A stretch of 64,000 nucleotides of DNA, taken from contig NZ_KB895460.1 of assembly GCF_000374865.1 (NCBI RefSeq), positions 62,001 to 126,000 of the forward strand, read 5' to 3'. The notes beneath the pieces were generated by a model. That model did no database searches. It had not been told where the DNA came from and saw only the letters and a program-made list of their open reading frames with translations. Made by a program: the position numbers and the translations under genes. Source of the DNA: Arthrobacter sp. 135MFCol5.1 (GTDB lineage Bacteria; Actinomycetota; Actinomycetes; Actinomycetales; Micrococcaceae). Positions 29,111 to 36,982 of the stretch are shown here, one piece after another (within the stretch, counting starts at the first letter, position 1; each line of letters begins with the position of its first letter).

Positions 29111-29374
29111 TCAGTCCCGGCAGTCGGTCTCGCCGCAGGGCAGGATGTCCACGCCGTCGCCGCAGTGCAGCAGGACGCGTCCGCGGCCGCCATCCAGGTG
29201 GACCCAGACGGCGCTGTGGTCTGCGGTAATGGTGTCCACTACCCCGCTCGCTTGGAAGCCGGGTGACAGCAGGACGCGGACCCTGTCGCCCTGGCGCAAC
29301 TGCTTCCAGTGCGGATCAGGCGTTGCCTTGCGCAGCGGCGCATTTGCTGCGCCCTGTTTGACGCTTCGTGCCAT
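29111..29374 (-). CDS. Small hypothetical protein with a C-terminal Cys pair
   Basis: 87 aa, MARSVKQGAANAPLRK start, with AGGGGG before the ATG. The core (LRQGDRVRVLLSPGFQASGVVDTITAD) looks like a small SH3-like beta barrel, and the end ILPCGETDCRD has two cysteines. No function is known. It lies 28 nt upstream of the phosphodiesterase start on the same strand, so the two are probably cotranscribed. Confidence 0.65.
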   Translation of the reverse strand: MARSVKQGAANAPLRKATPDPHWKQLRQGDRVRVLLSPGFQASGVVDTITADHSAVWVHLDGGRGRVLLHCGDGVDILPCGETDCRD

Positions 29375-29480
29375 CGGAACCCCCTGTGAGCCGGCCGGTG
29401 AGGGGCGAACCCTCCAGCCTTGACGGTACAGACGAAAGGTAAACGCCAGGTGAGCGCCAGCTGGAAGTACGGGGCGGGAG

Positions 29481-30299
29481 TCAGGAAAACTGGACGCCCA
29501 AGGCTGCCAGCCTGGCCTCCAGGACCTGGGCCACGCCGTCGTCGTCAAAATGCGGTGCCTGCCGGCCCGCCGCCCTGATGGCCTCGGGGTGGCCGCTGGC
29601 CATCGCGTAACCGTGCCCCGCCCAGCGGAGCATTTCGATGTCGTTGGGCATGTCGCCGAAGGCGACCACGTCGGCGGCATCGATGCCCAGTGCGGCCGCG
29701 TACTCGGCCAGGGTGACGGCCTTGTTCACGCCCGGGAGGGACAGTTCCAGCATGGCGACGCCGGGCGAGGAGTGCGTGGCGGCGGCCAGGTGTTCGACGG
29801 CGGGCGCCACCTCGGCGAGGAAGTCGTCCGGGGTGCCCTCCCGGACAATGGCCAGGAATTTGACCACGGAATCGTCCCCGGTGAGCGTTTCATGGAGCGG
29901 CGCCGGAGTGAATTCGGCGAGGAGTTCGCTGGATTCGTTTTCGATGAAGCCCGGCTCAAGGTGGAACCCGGTGAGCGTTTCGGCGGCGAACAGCGCGGCG
30001 GGACGGAGTTCCTTGATGACGCGGCGGATTTCCAGGACAGCAGCGGTGGCCAGCGCACGGGCGGATACCAGTTGGTCCGCTTCCAGGTCCCAGACGACGG
30101 CACCGTTGGAGCAGATCACCCGTCCGGCGTGGCCCAGCTGCTCCTCAAGCGGGTACAGCCAGCGCGGAGGGCGCCCGGTGACGAAGACCAGTTCGACGCC
30201 GGCATCCCGGCAGGCGTGGAAGGCGCGTATGGTGCGCGGGCTGATTTTTCCGTCGTGCCCAAGGATCGTTCCGTCAATATCGCTCGCAACCAACCGCAT
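29481..30299 (-). CDS. Cof-type HAD-IIB hydrolase
   Basis: 272 aa phosphatase of the haloacid dehalogenase superfamily with a type IIB cap. Motif I is LVASDIDGTILG (nucleophile and acid/base Asp), motif II is VFVTGRP, the motif III Lys is in NKAVTLAEYA, and motif IV is AFGDMPNDIEML. Members dephosphorylate sugar phosphates or flavin/cofactor precursors; the substrate is not identifiable here. It is divergent from umuD. Confidence 0.9.
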   Translation of the reverse strand: MRLVASDIDGTILGHDGKISPRTIRAFHACRDAGVELVFVTGRPPRWLYPLEEQLGHAGRVICSNGAVVWDLEADQLVSARALATAAVLEIRRVIKELRPAALFAAETLTGFHLEPGFIENESSELLAEFTPAPLHETLTGDDSVVKFLAIVREGTPDDFLAEVAPAVEHLAAATHSSPGVAMLELSLPGVNKAVTLAEYAAALGIDAADVVAFGDMPNDIEMLRWAGHGYAMASGHPEAIRAAGRQAPHFDDDGVAQVLEARLAALGVQFS

Positions 30300-30359
30300 C
30301 CTGCAAGTCTACGTTGGCCGCCGGCTCCCGTTGTCGGCCTGCGGGGCTACACTGAAGTA

Positions 30360-30375
30360 TCGAACATATATTCGA
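30360..30375 (+). promoter_or_regulatory. LexA (SOS) box upstream of umuDC
   Basis: TCGAACATATATTCGA matches the actinobacterial LexA operator pattern (TCGAAC-N4-GTTCGA) with one or two deviations and lies 14 nt before the umuD start. A TACACT that could be the -10 lies at 30348-30353, so LexA binding would block transcription. Confidence 0.85.
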
Positions 30376-30388
30376 ATAAAGGTGTGTT

Positions 30389-30820
30389 GTGGGCGTTATT
30401 ATTGGTCCCCGCGTGATAGATGCGGGCGTCTCCTTGTTATCGGTGCTGATCTCGCCCGTGGCAGTGGCGGCGGGGTTTCCGTCGCCCGCACAGGACTACT
30501 TCGATGGCCGGATCGACCTGAACGCCCACCTGATCAAGGACATCACCAGCACGTTCGTGGTCCGGGTAACCGGGGACTCCATGGAAGGCGCGGGCATCAG
30601 CGACGGCGATGAACTCATTGTGAACCGGGCCCTGGAACCGCGGGACGGGTCTGTGGTGATCGCCGTCCTGGACGGAGAACTGACGGTCAAGCGCCTGCGC
30701 ATCACCGGCAACGGCGTGGTGCTGCAGGCGGAAAACCCGCGGTATCCGGACATCCGGGTACCGGCCCTGTCCGAGCTGACCATCTGGGGCGTTGCCACCC
30801 GGTGCCTCCATCATGTGTGA
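30389..30820 (+). CDS. umuD: UmuD-like translesion polymerase V autoproteolytic subunit
   Basis: 143 aa, LexA/S24 peptidase family. RecA-stimulated self-cleavage is expected between Ala28 and Gly29 (VAAGFPSP, the same AGFPSP as in E. coli). The catalytic dyad is Ser64 in TGDSMEG and Lys101 in LTVKRL. The processed form binds UmuC and permits error-prone bypass. GTG 30389 follows AAAGG. It is controlled by the LexA box directly upstream, and its stop overlaps the likely umuC GTG by 4 nt. Confidence 0.9.
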   Translation: MGVIIGPRVIDAGVSLLSVLISPVAVAAGFPSPAQDYFDGRIDLNAHLIKDITSTFVVRVTGDSMEGAGISDGDELIVNRALEPRDGSVVIAVLDGELTVKRLRITGNGVVLQAENPRYPDIRVPALSELTIWGVATRCLHHV

Positions 30821-32127
30821 AGTGCATCGTGGCTAAGCCGGCCCCCATGCGGAGGATGCCGCAGATCGCCCATGTGGACGTCAACTGCTTCTACGCGTCG
30901 GCGGAGCGCGCCTTCGATCCCTCCCTGGAGGGCCGGCCGCTCGTGGTCCTGTCCAACAATGACGGCTGCGCGGTTACCCGGTCCCCCGAGGCGAAAGCCC
31001 TCGGCATCTCCACCGGGGAGCCCTGGTTCAAGCTCGCGCCGCGGGCCAAGGAATGGGGCCTGGTGGCCAAGTCCAGCAATTATGAGTTGTACGGGGACAT
31101 CAGCGCCCGCGTCATGGAACTTCTCGGCCGCTACTCGGCGTGGCTGGAGGTCTACAGCATTGACGAGGCATTCCTCGGCGTCAAGGGCGAACCGGACCAG
31201 CTGTTGGTCCTTGGCCGCCGGATCAAGGAGGCCGTGCTGCGCCACGTCGGGGTTCCGGTGTGCGTAGGGATAGCTCCCACCAAAACACTGGCCAAGCTGT
31301 GCAACAAGTGGGCCAAGAACAATCCCGCATTTGGCGGGGTGTGCCTCTGGGAGTCAGTGCCGCCGCCGGTGCGGGAGGGCTTGATGGGCCGGTTGCCCGT
31401 GGACGAGATCTGGGGCGTCGCCGGGCGCCTGGCCAAGCGCCTGAATGCCATGGGGATCTTTACCGTGCTGGACCTGATGCACGCCGACCCGGTGGCGATC
31501 AGGGGCAAGTTTTCGGTGGTGCTGATGCGCACCGTCCTCGAACTGCGCGGCACTGCCTGCATTCCCATGGAGGAGGAGCGCGTTGGCCGCGACCAGTTGA
31601 TCTTTTCCCGCTCGTTCGCCACCCCGGTGACCACCTCTGCCGGTGTGCGGGAGGTGCTGGGCATTTACAGCCAGCAGGCGAGCGCACGGCTGTCCAAACA
31701 CGGCCTCCAGGCAAAGGTGCTGACGGCGTTCGCAGCCACCTCGCCGTTCCGGAACCAGGAGCAGGCGTATCCTACGGTGTGCGTCCGGCTTCCCATGCCC
31801 ACCGCGGATCCGCTCCTGCTCACCAGGGCCGCGCACGCTCTGCTGCCGAAAATCCGGGAAGGGCTCAGGTATGCGAAGGCGGGCCTGATGCTGACCGATC
31901 TTCGGCCCACCGGCAACCAGCCACCGCTGGAGCCTTTCGAGAACCGGCACGAGGAACGCGGCATCGGGCCGCTGCTGGAGGACGTCAGCCGCCGCTTTGG
32001 GCGCGGTTCCATTGGATTGGGGTACGCAGGCGTCAAGTCCGGCCTTGACTGGACCATGAAGCGCAATATGCGTTCACCCCGGTACACAACCCACTGGGAC
32101 GAACTGCCGCTGGTCAAGGCCGCCTGA
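30817..32127 (+). CDS. umuC: UmuC-like Y-family DNA polymerase (polymerase V catalytic subunit)
   Basis: About 436 aa. The palm motifs are HVDVNCFYASAERAF (first metal Asp and steric-gate region), VVLSNNDGCAVTRS and YSIDEAFLG (Asp-Glu pair), with VCVGIAPTKTLAKLCNKWAK in the thumb/palm and a C-terminal little-finger domain. It copies damaged DNA during the SOS response. GTG 30817 is chosen for the GTGA overlap with umuD; GTG 30829 and ATG 30847 are in-frame alternatives, and no option has a good ribosome site, so translational coupling is likely. Confidence 0.92.
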   Translation: MKCIVAKPAPMRRMPQIAHVDVNCFYASAERAFDPSLEGRPLVVLSNNDGCAVTRSPEAKALGISTGEPWFKLAPRAKEWGLVAKSSNYELYGDISARVMELLGRYSAWLEVYSIDEAFLGVKGEPDQLLVLGRRIKEAVLRHVGVPVCVGIAPTKTLAKLCNKWAKNNPAFGGVCLWESVPPPVREGLMGRLPVDEIWGVAGRLAKRLNAMGIFTVLDLMHADPVAIRGKFSVVLMRTVLELRGTACIPMEEERVGRDQLIFSRSFATPVTTSAGVREVLGIYSQQASARLSKHGLQAKVLTAFAATSPFRNQEQAYPTVCVRLPMPTADPLLLTRAAHALLPKIREGLRYAKAGLMLTDLRPTGNQPPLEPFENRHEERGIGPLLEDVSRRFGRGSIGLGYAGVKSGLDWTMKRNMRSPRYTTHWDELPLVKAA

Positions 32128-32132
32128 CCTTC

Positions 32133-32172
32133 GGGTCCCCGCCGGCGGCACCAAGGCCGGCGGCGGGGACCC
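32133..32172. terminator. Hairpin between convergent umuC and the small membrane protein gene
   Basis: GGGTCCCCGCCG (32133-32144) pairs with CGGCGGGGACCC (32161-32172), with further pairing possible in the loop. It is convergently placed and can act in both directions. Confidence 0.7.
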
Positions 32173-32181
32173 TCGTGGCCA

Positions 32182-32328
32182 TCAGGCGCGGGACCTGCCG
32201 CGGACAAAGTGGAAGATCAGGACTACCACGGCAACAACCAAAAGGATGTGGATGAGCCCGCCGCCAATATTGGCGAGCAGTCCGAGGAGCCAGAGAACGG
32301 CGATGATAATAGCGATCCAAAGCAACAT
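32182..32328 (-). CDS. Lmo0937 family small membrane protein
   Basis: 48 aa, MLLWIAIIIAVLWLLGLL start, two closely packed hydrophobic segments separated by ANIGGGLIHIL, and a basic end FVRGRSRA. Length and pattern match the Lmo0937/DUF5670 family, abundant small envelope proteins linked to stress in Gram-positive bacteria. AGGAG lies upstream of ATG 32328, which overrides a longer in-frame start at 32367. Confidence 0.8.
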   Translation of the reverse strand: MLLWIAIIIAVLWLLGLLANIGGGLIHILLVVAVVVLIFHFVRGRSRA

Positions 32329-32649
32329 GAATTTCTCCTGGATTGTTATTGGCTGGAACTGCTGCATGTGCAGTACGGCGCCTTAGCCGGGCCTACTGCA
32401 AGGAATACACCCCTACCTCCCGTTCCAGGCCCCCATGCCGCTTCCGTTCATCAGCACGGCCGGTAAAACGTCGCAGTGGCCTGCTGAATCGCCACACCGA
32501 AATTGTGTGGCAAATCCCAGACTATTTCAGGACGCCCCTGCTGGAAATGGCAGGGCATCAAAAAAGTAGACGTGTCCCCTTTGTGCGTGATTTCGCGCAT
32601 GGATGCAAATCCCCGCAGCTCTCCTGGAACGCACCGGGGCCGGGCAGGA
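32329..32649. other. 321-bp intergenic region
   Basis: This holds the upstream region of the Lmo0937-like gene and the downstream end of the ArsR operon. Nested inverted repeats ACTGC/GCAGT (32358-32374) and CTGCA/TGCAG (32362-32373) lie about 35 nt before the Lmo0937-like start and could be an operator. No gene is seen. Confidence 0.3.
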
Positions 32650-33279
32650 TCAGGCGGTGGTGAACCGGGCAGTTGCCCCGCCGTCGAGGGCCCCGCTGGG
32701 CAGCCGGCGGTCCATGAGCACCATCAGGAGGTGGTGGGCGGCGCCGCGGAGGGGCTCGCCGTCGCCGAAGGCCCAGTCCAGGTCGGTGGCTTCGAGCCGG
32801 ACGCCGGCCAGGTCAAACCGGAAATGCTTCCGGCTGAGGGGGCTGGTCGCATGGTCGAGTACCGTGCGGAAGCTTGCATCACTGACCGGGTGTTTGAGGC
32901 CGAGCGGGATGGTGATGTCCAGGCCATGGACGATGTCGTGGGTAAGGGCTCCCTGGAGTCCACCGCCGGGCGGTTTCCACAGCGTGTCCTCGTTCGCGCG
33001 CCAGCGGTGAAGCAAGGTGCTGACCGGCTCCTGGGCGTCGTGGCGGGCGACCCGATCCGCCATGCGGGCGAAGTTGCCGCGCGAGCGGAGCAACTCGCCG
33101 ATGAACCGTGGGGTGGAGAAGCGCAGGGGCATGGCCATGTGCGCGACGACTTCCCGCACGCGCCAGCCGGCGCAGAGCGAGGCGGCGTCCCACGCCTGTT
33201 GCGGCAGCACTTCCAGGATTTTGGTAAAGGCCCGCCGCTCGGCTGCTATGTTCGCCATGGAGTAGCTGTCCGCACTCAT
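32650..33279 (-). CDS. Maleylpyruvate isomerase family mycothiol-dependent enzyme (DinB-like)
   Basis: 209 aa four-helix DinB-like protein. The N-terminal LCAGWRVREVVAHMAMPLRF has the conserved Trp and His of the mycothiol-dependent maleylpyruvate isomerase N-domain, and ALTHDIVHGLDI supplies the second His region expected to bind metal. The family transfers or isomerises thiol-linked substrates using mycothiol, the actinobacterial thiol. The ATG overlaps the SRPBCC stop by 4 nt, making it the third gene of the ArsR operon. The substrate is unknown. Confidence 0.8.
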   Translation of the reverse strand: MSADSYSMANIAAERRAFTKILEVLPQQAWDAASLCAGWRVREVVAHMAMPLRFSTPRFIGELLRSRGNFARMADRVARHDAQEPVSTLLHRWRANEDTLWKPPGGGLQGALTHDIVHGLDITIPLGLKHPVSDASFRTVLDHATSPLSRKHFRFDLAGVRLEATDLDWAFGDGEPLRGAAHHLLMVLMDRRLPSGALDGGATARFTTA

Positions 33280-33719
33280 CGGTGGGCTCCGGCGTGCTGT
33301 GCCAGGTAGGCCTCGAAGCGGTCCAGCGAGGTGAGGAATCCGGCCTGGGCGGCGGGATCGAGCATTGGCTCCGGAACGTTCGTTTGTTCGATGTCGACTT
33401 GGGTGCGGCGCGTTCCCAGCTCGGTGAAGGTGATGGTCACGGTCATCCCCGAGTGGTCCTCAATCCACGACAGGCGCTCCGGCGGGGTCACCTCAACGTA
33501 CCGTGCGCTGGTCGGGTAGGTGCTGCCGTCGCGGTCGTTGACCATGACGGTGGTGAAGGCACCCCCGACGCGGGCATCCACGGTGATTGTGTCCAAGGGC
33601 GTGGTGACGCCGGCCGGACCCCAGAAGTGGGTCAAATGCTCGGGTTCGACCATGCAGCTGAAGACCAGTTGCCGTGGCGCCTCGAAGATGCGGGTGAAGC
33701 GGAGGGTGTTCTCATTCAT
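33276..33719 (-). CDS. SRPBCC (AHSA1-type) domain protein
   Basis: 147 aa, START/Bet v1-like fold. It starts MNENTLRFTRIFEAPRQLVF, followed by HFWGPAGVTTP and the conserved GGAFTTVMVNDRDGSTY, YVEVTPPERLSW and an AGFLTSLDRFEAYL end, the usual AHSA1 layout. Such proteins bind hydrophobic ligands and are frequently paired with an ArsR regulator, as here, where the start overlaps the ArsR stop by 8 nt. The ligand is unknown. Confidence 0.85.
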   Translation of the reverse strand: MNENTLRFTRIFEAPRQLVFSCMVEPEHLTHFWGPAGVTTPLDTITVDARVGGAFTTVMVNDRDGSTYPTSARYVEVTPPERLSWIEDHSGMTVTITFTELGTRRTQVDIEQTNVPEPMLDPAAQAGFLTSLDRFEAYLAQHAGAHR

Positions 33720-34068
33720 GGCGGTCTCCATTCGGGGGTTCGTGCAGGTTGCGGAGGTGTTGGTCGAGCTTGTCGAAGCGCTCGGACCAAAGGCGCCGGT
33801 TCTCCTCGATCCAGCCGGCAGCGACATCGAGGGCCTGCAACTCCAGGTGGCAGGGGCGGAACTGGGCTTTCCGGCCTCGACTGATCAATCCCGATCTCTC
33901 GAGAACCTTCAGATGCTTGGAGATACCCGGAAGGCTCAAGTTGAACGGTTCCGCCAGTTCGTTGACGGTGGCGTCGCCGGCGGCGAGCCGGACCACGATG
34001 GCCCGGCGCGTCGGGTCGGAAAGCGCACTGAACATCGCGTCGAGCCGCTGATCTTCCGCAACTGTCAT
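33712..34068 (-). CDS. ArsR-family winged-helix repressor
   Basis: 118 aa. The entire length is a winged helix: AMFSALSDPTRRAIVVRLAAG, VNELAEPFNLSLPGISKHLKVLE (recognition helix) and SRGRKAQFRPCHLE. It lacks the CxC metal site of ArsR/SmtB metal sensors and belongs to the non-metal SdpR/YgaV-like group that precedes SRPBCC genes. It is probably an autorepressor of this three-gene operon; a palindrome lies between the -35 and -10 of its promoter. Confidence 0.88.
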   Translation of the reverse strand: MTVAEDQRLDAMFSALSDPTRRAIVVRLAAGDATVNELAEPFNLSLPGISKHLKVLERSGLISRGRKAQFRPCHLELQALDVAAGWIEENRRLWSERFDKLDQHLRNLHEPPNGDRHE

Positions 34069-34097
34069 GCGGGGCTCCAGAATTTCTCCATCCCAAT

Positions 34098-34126
34098 ATT
34101 TTACTTATTAGCTAATTAACCGTCAA
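34098..34126 (-). promoter_or_regulatory. Promoter and operator of the ArsR operon
   Basis: Reading on the minus strand: TTGACG (34126-34121), 17 nt, TAAAAT (34103-34098). The spacer contains the 10-bp palindrome ATTAGCTAAT (34107-34116), a good position for autorepression by the ArsR-type protein. Confidence 0.75.
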
Positions 34127-34169
34127 GCAAAATAACGTGGCCTCCGGGCTGGCGCTGCCACCCGCAAAA

Positions 34170-34174
34170 GACGC
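34170..34174. repeat. Left 5-bp target-site duplication (GACGC)
   Basis: GACGC directly precedes the left inverted repeat and is repeated exactly after the right inverted repeat (44282-44286). Tn402/Tn5053-family insertion makes 5-bp duplications. Confidence 0.9.
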
Positions 34175-34199
34175 TGTCGATTTCAGAAGCTGATTACAC
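34175..34199 (+). repeat. Left terminal inverted repeat
   Basis: 25 bp beginning TGTCG and containing TTTCAGAAGCTGA. It matches the right terminal repeat (44257-44281, opposite strand) at 22 of 25 positions. Confidence 0.95.
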
Positions 34200-34272
34200 A
34201 GATGTCAGAAGTCCTGTTCACATGGCACTGTTGGAGGGCCTGAATCCGCCGTTGTCAGAAGCTGATTGCGCA
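34181..34272 (+). repeat. Three transposase-binding-type repeats at the left end
   Basis: Three related 20-mers of form T-K-TCAGAAG-N5-TT-N-C-N-CA lie at 34181-34200, 34203-34222 and 34253-34272. Multiple direct repeats near each end are the TniA binding sites of this family. A 113-bp stretch with no further recognised site separates them from tniA. Confidence 0.8.
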
Positions 34273-34385
34273 AATGGCCACACCATTGCAGATCTGCGCA
34301 TATGACTTGTGACCTATAGCTGGGCGACATATCCCTGCACTAAGGTGCTTCTGTTCGGTACTCCTGTTCCCAAAGGGAGGCGGCA

Positions 34386-36071
34386 ATGGAGGCTGATGCG
34401 GACCGCATTGTTGCCGATGGGCAGCTGACAATGTCAGACGCTGCGTGGGAACAGGCCAAGAATCGCACCATGGTGATCGGTGCGCTGGCGAAGCGTCGCG
34501 TTACTGGGATTGCGGCCGCTGACGAAGCAGCTATAAAGCTTGGCGTTTCCCGGCGCCGTGTTTATTTATTGCTTCGCCGCTACCGCCAGGGCTCAGGTCT
34601 TGTAACTGATCTCGCGCTTCATCGTTCGACCGGCGGCAAGGGTGGAAACCGTCTGCCAGAACAGGTTGAGGACATTGTGCGCGGCCTGATTCGCCGTCGG
34701 TATTTGACTCGACAGAAGCTGAGCGTGGCGGCATTGCATCGGGAAATTATCCGGGCCTGTGCGTTGCAAGGAGTGCGGGCACCGAGCAGAAACACAGTCA
34801 GCCGTCGCATCTCACTGTTGAACCCGGTTGAGGTTGGACGTCGTAGGGAGGGCCCGGATGCCGTGAGGCCCCTGCAATCAGCCGGTGGTGAGGTGCCGAC
34901 GATCAGTTCGATCCTGGAGCAGGTTCAGATCGATCACACGGTTATGGACATCGTCGTCGTGGACGAACGCGAGCGTCGACCAATTGGCCGCCCATATTTG
35001 ACCGTTGCCATCGATGTCTTCAGCCGGGCTCTTGTCGGGCTGGTCCTCACACTGGAACCGCCATCGGCAGTCTCGGTCGGGTTGTGTCTGGCTCACGCTG
35101 TTGCCGACAAACGTCCCTGGCTGGAGCATCTCGGCGTCCATGCTGAGTGGCCAATGAGCGGCAAGCCCAAGTCGCTGTTTCTGGATAACGCGGCAGAGTT
35201 CAAGAGCGAGGCGTTGCGGCGCGGCTGCGAGCAACACGGCATCCGTTTGTCCTATCGTCCCCCTGGGCAGCCCCACTACGGAGGCATTGTCGAACGCATC
35301 ATCGGCACGGTCATGCGTGAAATTCACGAGCTCCCCGGCACGACCTTCTCGAGTCCGGTAGAACGGGGTCGGTATGACTCGGAAAAGATGGCCGCACTGA
35401 CCTTGCGCGAGCTGGAAAAGTGGCTGGTGCTGGCCGTCACCAGCTATCACGGCAGCAGGCACGGCACTCTCGGCCAAACGCCGGCCGCTACGTGGGCGGC
35501 TGGCATCGCTGCCAGCGGCATACCCGCAACTACGGCAAATCAGACGGCATTCCTCGTGGACTTCCTCCCGGTCATCCGCCGCACGCTGACCCGCACGGGT
35601 TTCCTCATCGACCACGTCCACTACTTCGCCAATGCCTTGAAACCATGGATCACCCGACGTGACTGCCTGGGTAAATTCATTATCCGACGCGATCCTCGGG
35701 ACATCAGCAGAATATGGGTCCTGGAACCGGACGGTCGTAACTATGTGGAGGTCCCTTACCGGTCGATCTCCAACCCTTCCATCAGCCTCTGGGAACACAG
35801 GCAAGCTCTGAACCAATTACGCGCACGCGGCGCAGCCCAAGTGGACGAAGCAATCCTGTTCCGAATGGTCGAGCAAATGCGGCAAGTCAGCGAGACTGCC
35901 GTGAACACGACCAAACGCCTGCGGCGGGAAACAGAACGCCGCAAACAGGCCAAGGACCCACACCACCTGGGCATCCAATCCACCCAAGTCCCACGCGCAC
36001 TAGAGGTGCCGGCCGACGTCGGGCCGGAAAAGGCCGCCGTTCAACCCTTCGAGCAAATTGAGGAATGGTAA
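34386..36071 (+). CDS. tniA: TniA DDE transposase (Mu/Tn7 TnsB-like)
   Basis: 561 aa; performs strand transfer at the element ends. An N-terminal helix-turn-helix (about residues 40-65, AADEAAIKLGVSRRRVYLLL) and a second DNA-binding part precede an RNase H-fold integrase core with Asp183 (VQIDH), Asp267 (FLDNAAEF) and Glu303 (GGIVERI), a D-D-35-E set with all acids present. A Mu-type beta-barrel C-terminal domain (KFIIRRDPRDISRIWV) follows, then a basic tail that would contact TniB. ATG 34386 has GGGAGG upstream. Its stop overlaps tniB. Confidence 0.95.
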   Translation: MEADADRIVADGQLTMSDAAWEQAKNRTMVIGALAKRRVTGIAAADEAAIKLGVSRRRVYLLLRRYRQGSGLVTDLALHRSTGGKGGNRLPEQVEDIVRGLIRRRYLTRQKLSVAALHREIIRACALQGVRAPSRNTVSRRISLLNPVEVGRRREGPDAVRPLQSAGGEVPTISSILEQVQIDHTVMDIVVVDERERRPIGRPYLTVAIDVFSRALVGLVLTLEPPSAVSVGLCLAHAVADKRPWLEHLGVHAEWPMSGKPKSLFLDNAAEFKSEALRRGCEQHGIRLSYRPPGQPHYGGIVERIIGTVMREIHELPGTTFSSPVERGRYDSEKMAALTLRELEKWLVLAVTSYHGSRHGTLGQTPAATWAAGIAASGIPATTANQTAFLVDFLPVIRRTLTRTGFLIDHVHYFANALKPWITRRDCLGKFIIRRDPRDISRIWVLEPDGRNYVEVPYRSISNPSISLWEHRQALNQLRARGAAQVDEAILFRMVEQMRQVSETAVNTTKRLRRETERRKQAKDPHHLGIQSTQVPRALEVPADVGPEKAAVQPFEQIEEW

Positions 36072-36982
36072 CCGTGGATACAGGCGAGCGGCAGGATCCG
36101 GCGCATCTTCATCCTGCAGCACGGGAACTTTCACAGCTGCCAACGGCAGAGCGTTTGCAGCGCATCCGCGCGGACCGGTGGATCGGCTATCCGAAGGCCC
36201 GTGCCGCTGTAGAACGCCTAGAGGTGCTCTTTGGCTGGCCGAGAAAACAGCGGATGCCCAACCTCCTGCTGATCGGACCAACGAACAATGGCAAGTCCAT
36301 GATCATCGAACGATTCCGGCGGACGCATCCCACCGTGACAGGACCCGCCGGCGAGAACATACCCGTTTTATGTATGCAGATGCCAGCAGAACCATCAGCG
36401 CTCCGGTTCTACACGGCCCTGCTGTCGGCGATAGGCGCGCCATCACCCCCGCAACGGCGCCTCCCCGAAGCTGAACGCCTGGCACTTTCACTCCTGCGTG
36501 AGGTCGAAGTCCGAGTACTGGTGATCGACGAGATCCACAATGTCCTCGCTGGACGAGGTGAAAAGCGACAGGAGTTCCTCAATCTGTTGCGGTTTCTTGG
36601 TAACGAACTCCGCGTTCCCCTGGTCGGCGTCGGGACCCGCGAGGCCTACCTTGCGGTCAGATCCGATGACCAGTTGGAAAACAGGTTTGAACCGTTCATC
36701 CTGCCGCTCTGGGAAGTGGGCAACGAAGCCCGGTCGCTGCTGGCCAGTTTCGCTGCTTCGTTTCCCCTGCGCCGGCCTTCTCTGATTGATACCGAGGACA
36801 TGACCCGGTATCTGCTCGCACGCAGCGAAGGCACGATCGGGGAACTGGCACGCTTGCTGACGGCCGCGGCCGTCGCCGCGGTCGAGACAGGCGAAGAGAG
36901 GATCAATCACCGGACCTTGACCCTGGCCGATTACCTCGGTCCCAGCGAACGGCGCCGAATTTTTGAAAAACAACTGCTGTGA
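36065..36982 (+). CDS. tniB: TniB AAA+ ATPase, transposition regulator
   Basis: 305 aa. Walker A is GPTNNGKS (about 81-88), Walker B is VLVIDEIHN, and sensor-like LVGVGTREAY and an arginine-rich C-terminal lid follow. It is homologous to TnsC/MuB; it binds target DNA as filaments and activates TniA. The start overlaps the tniA stop by 7 nt, and the stop overlaps tniQ by 4 nt, so the three are translated as a unit. Confidence 0.93.
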   Translation: MVTVDTGERQDPAHLHPAARELSQLPTAERLQRIRADRWIGYPKARAAVERLEVLFGWPRKQRMPNLLLIGPTNNGKSMIIERFRRTHPTVTGPAGENIPVLCMQMPAEPSALRFYTALLSAIGAPSPPQRRLPEAERLALSLLREVEVRVLVIDEIHNVLAGRGEKRQEFLNLLRFLGNELRVPLVGVGTREAYLAVRSDDQLENRFEPFILPLWEVGNEARSLLASFAASFPLRRPSLIDTEDMTRYLLARSEGTIGELARLLTAAAVAAVETGEERINHRTLTLADYLGPSERRRIFEKQLL

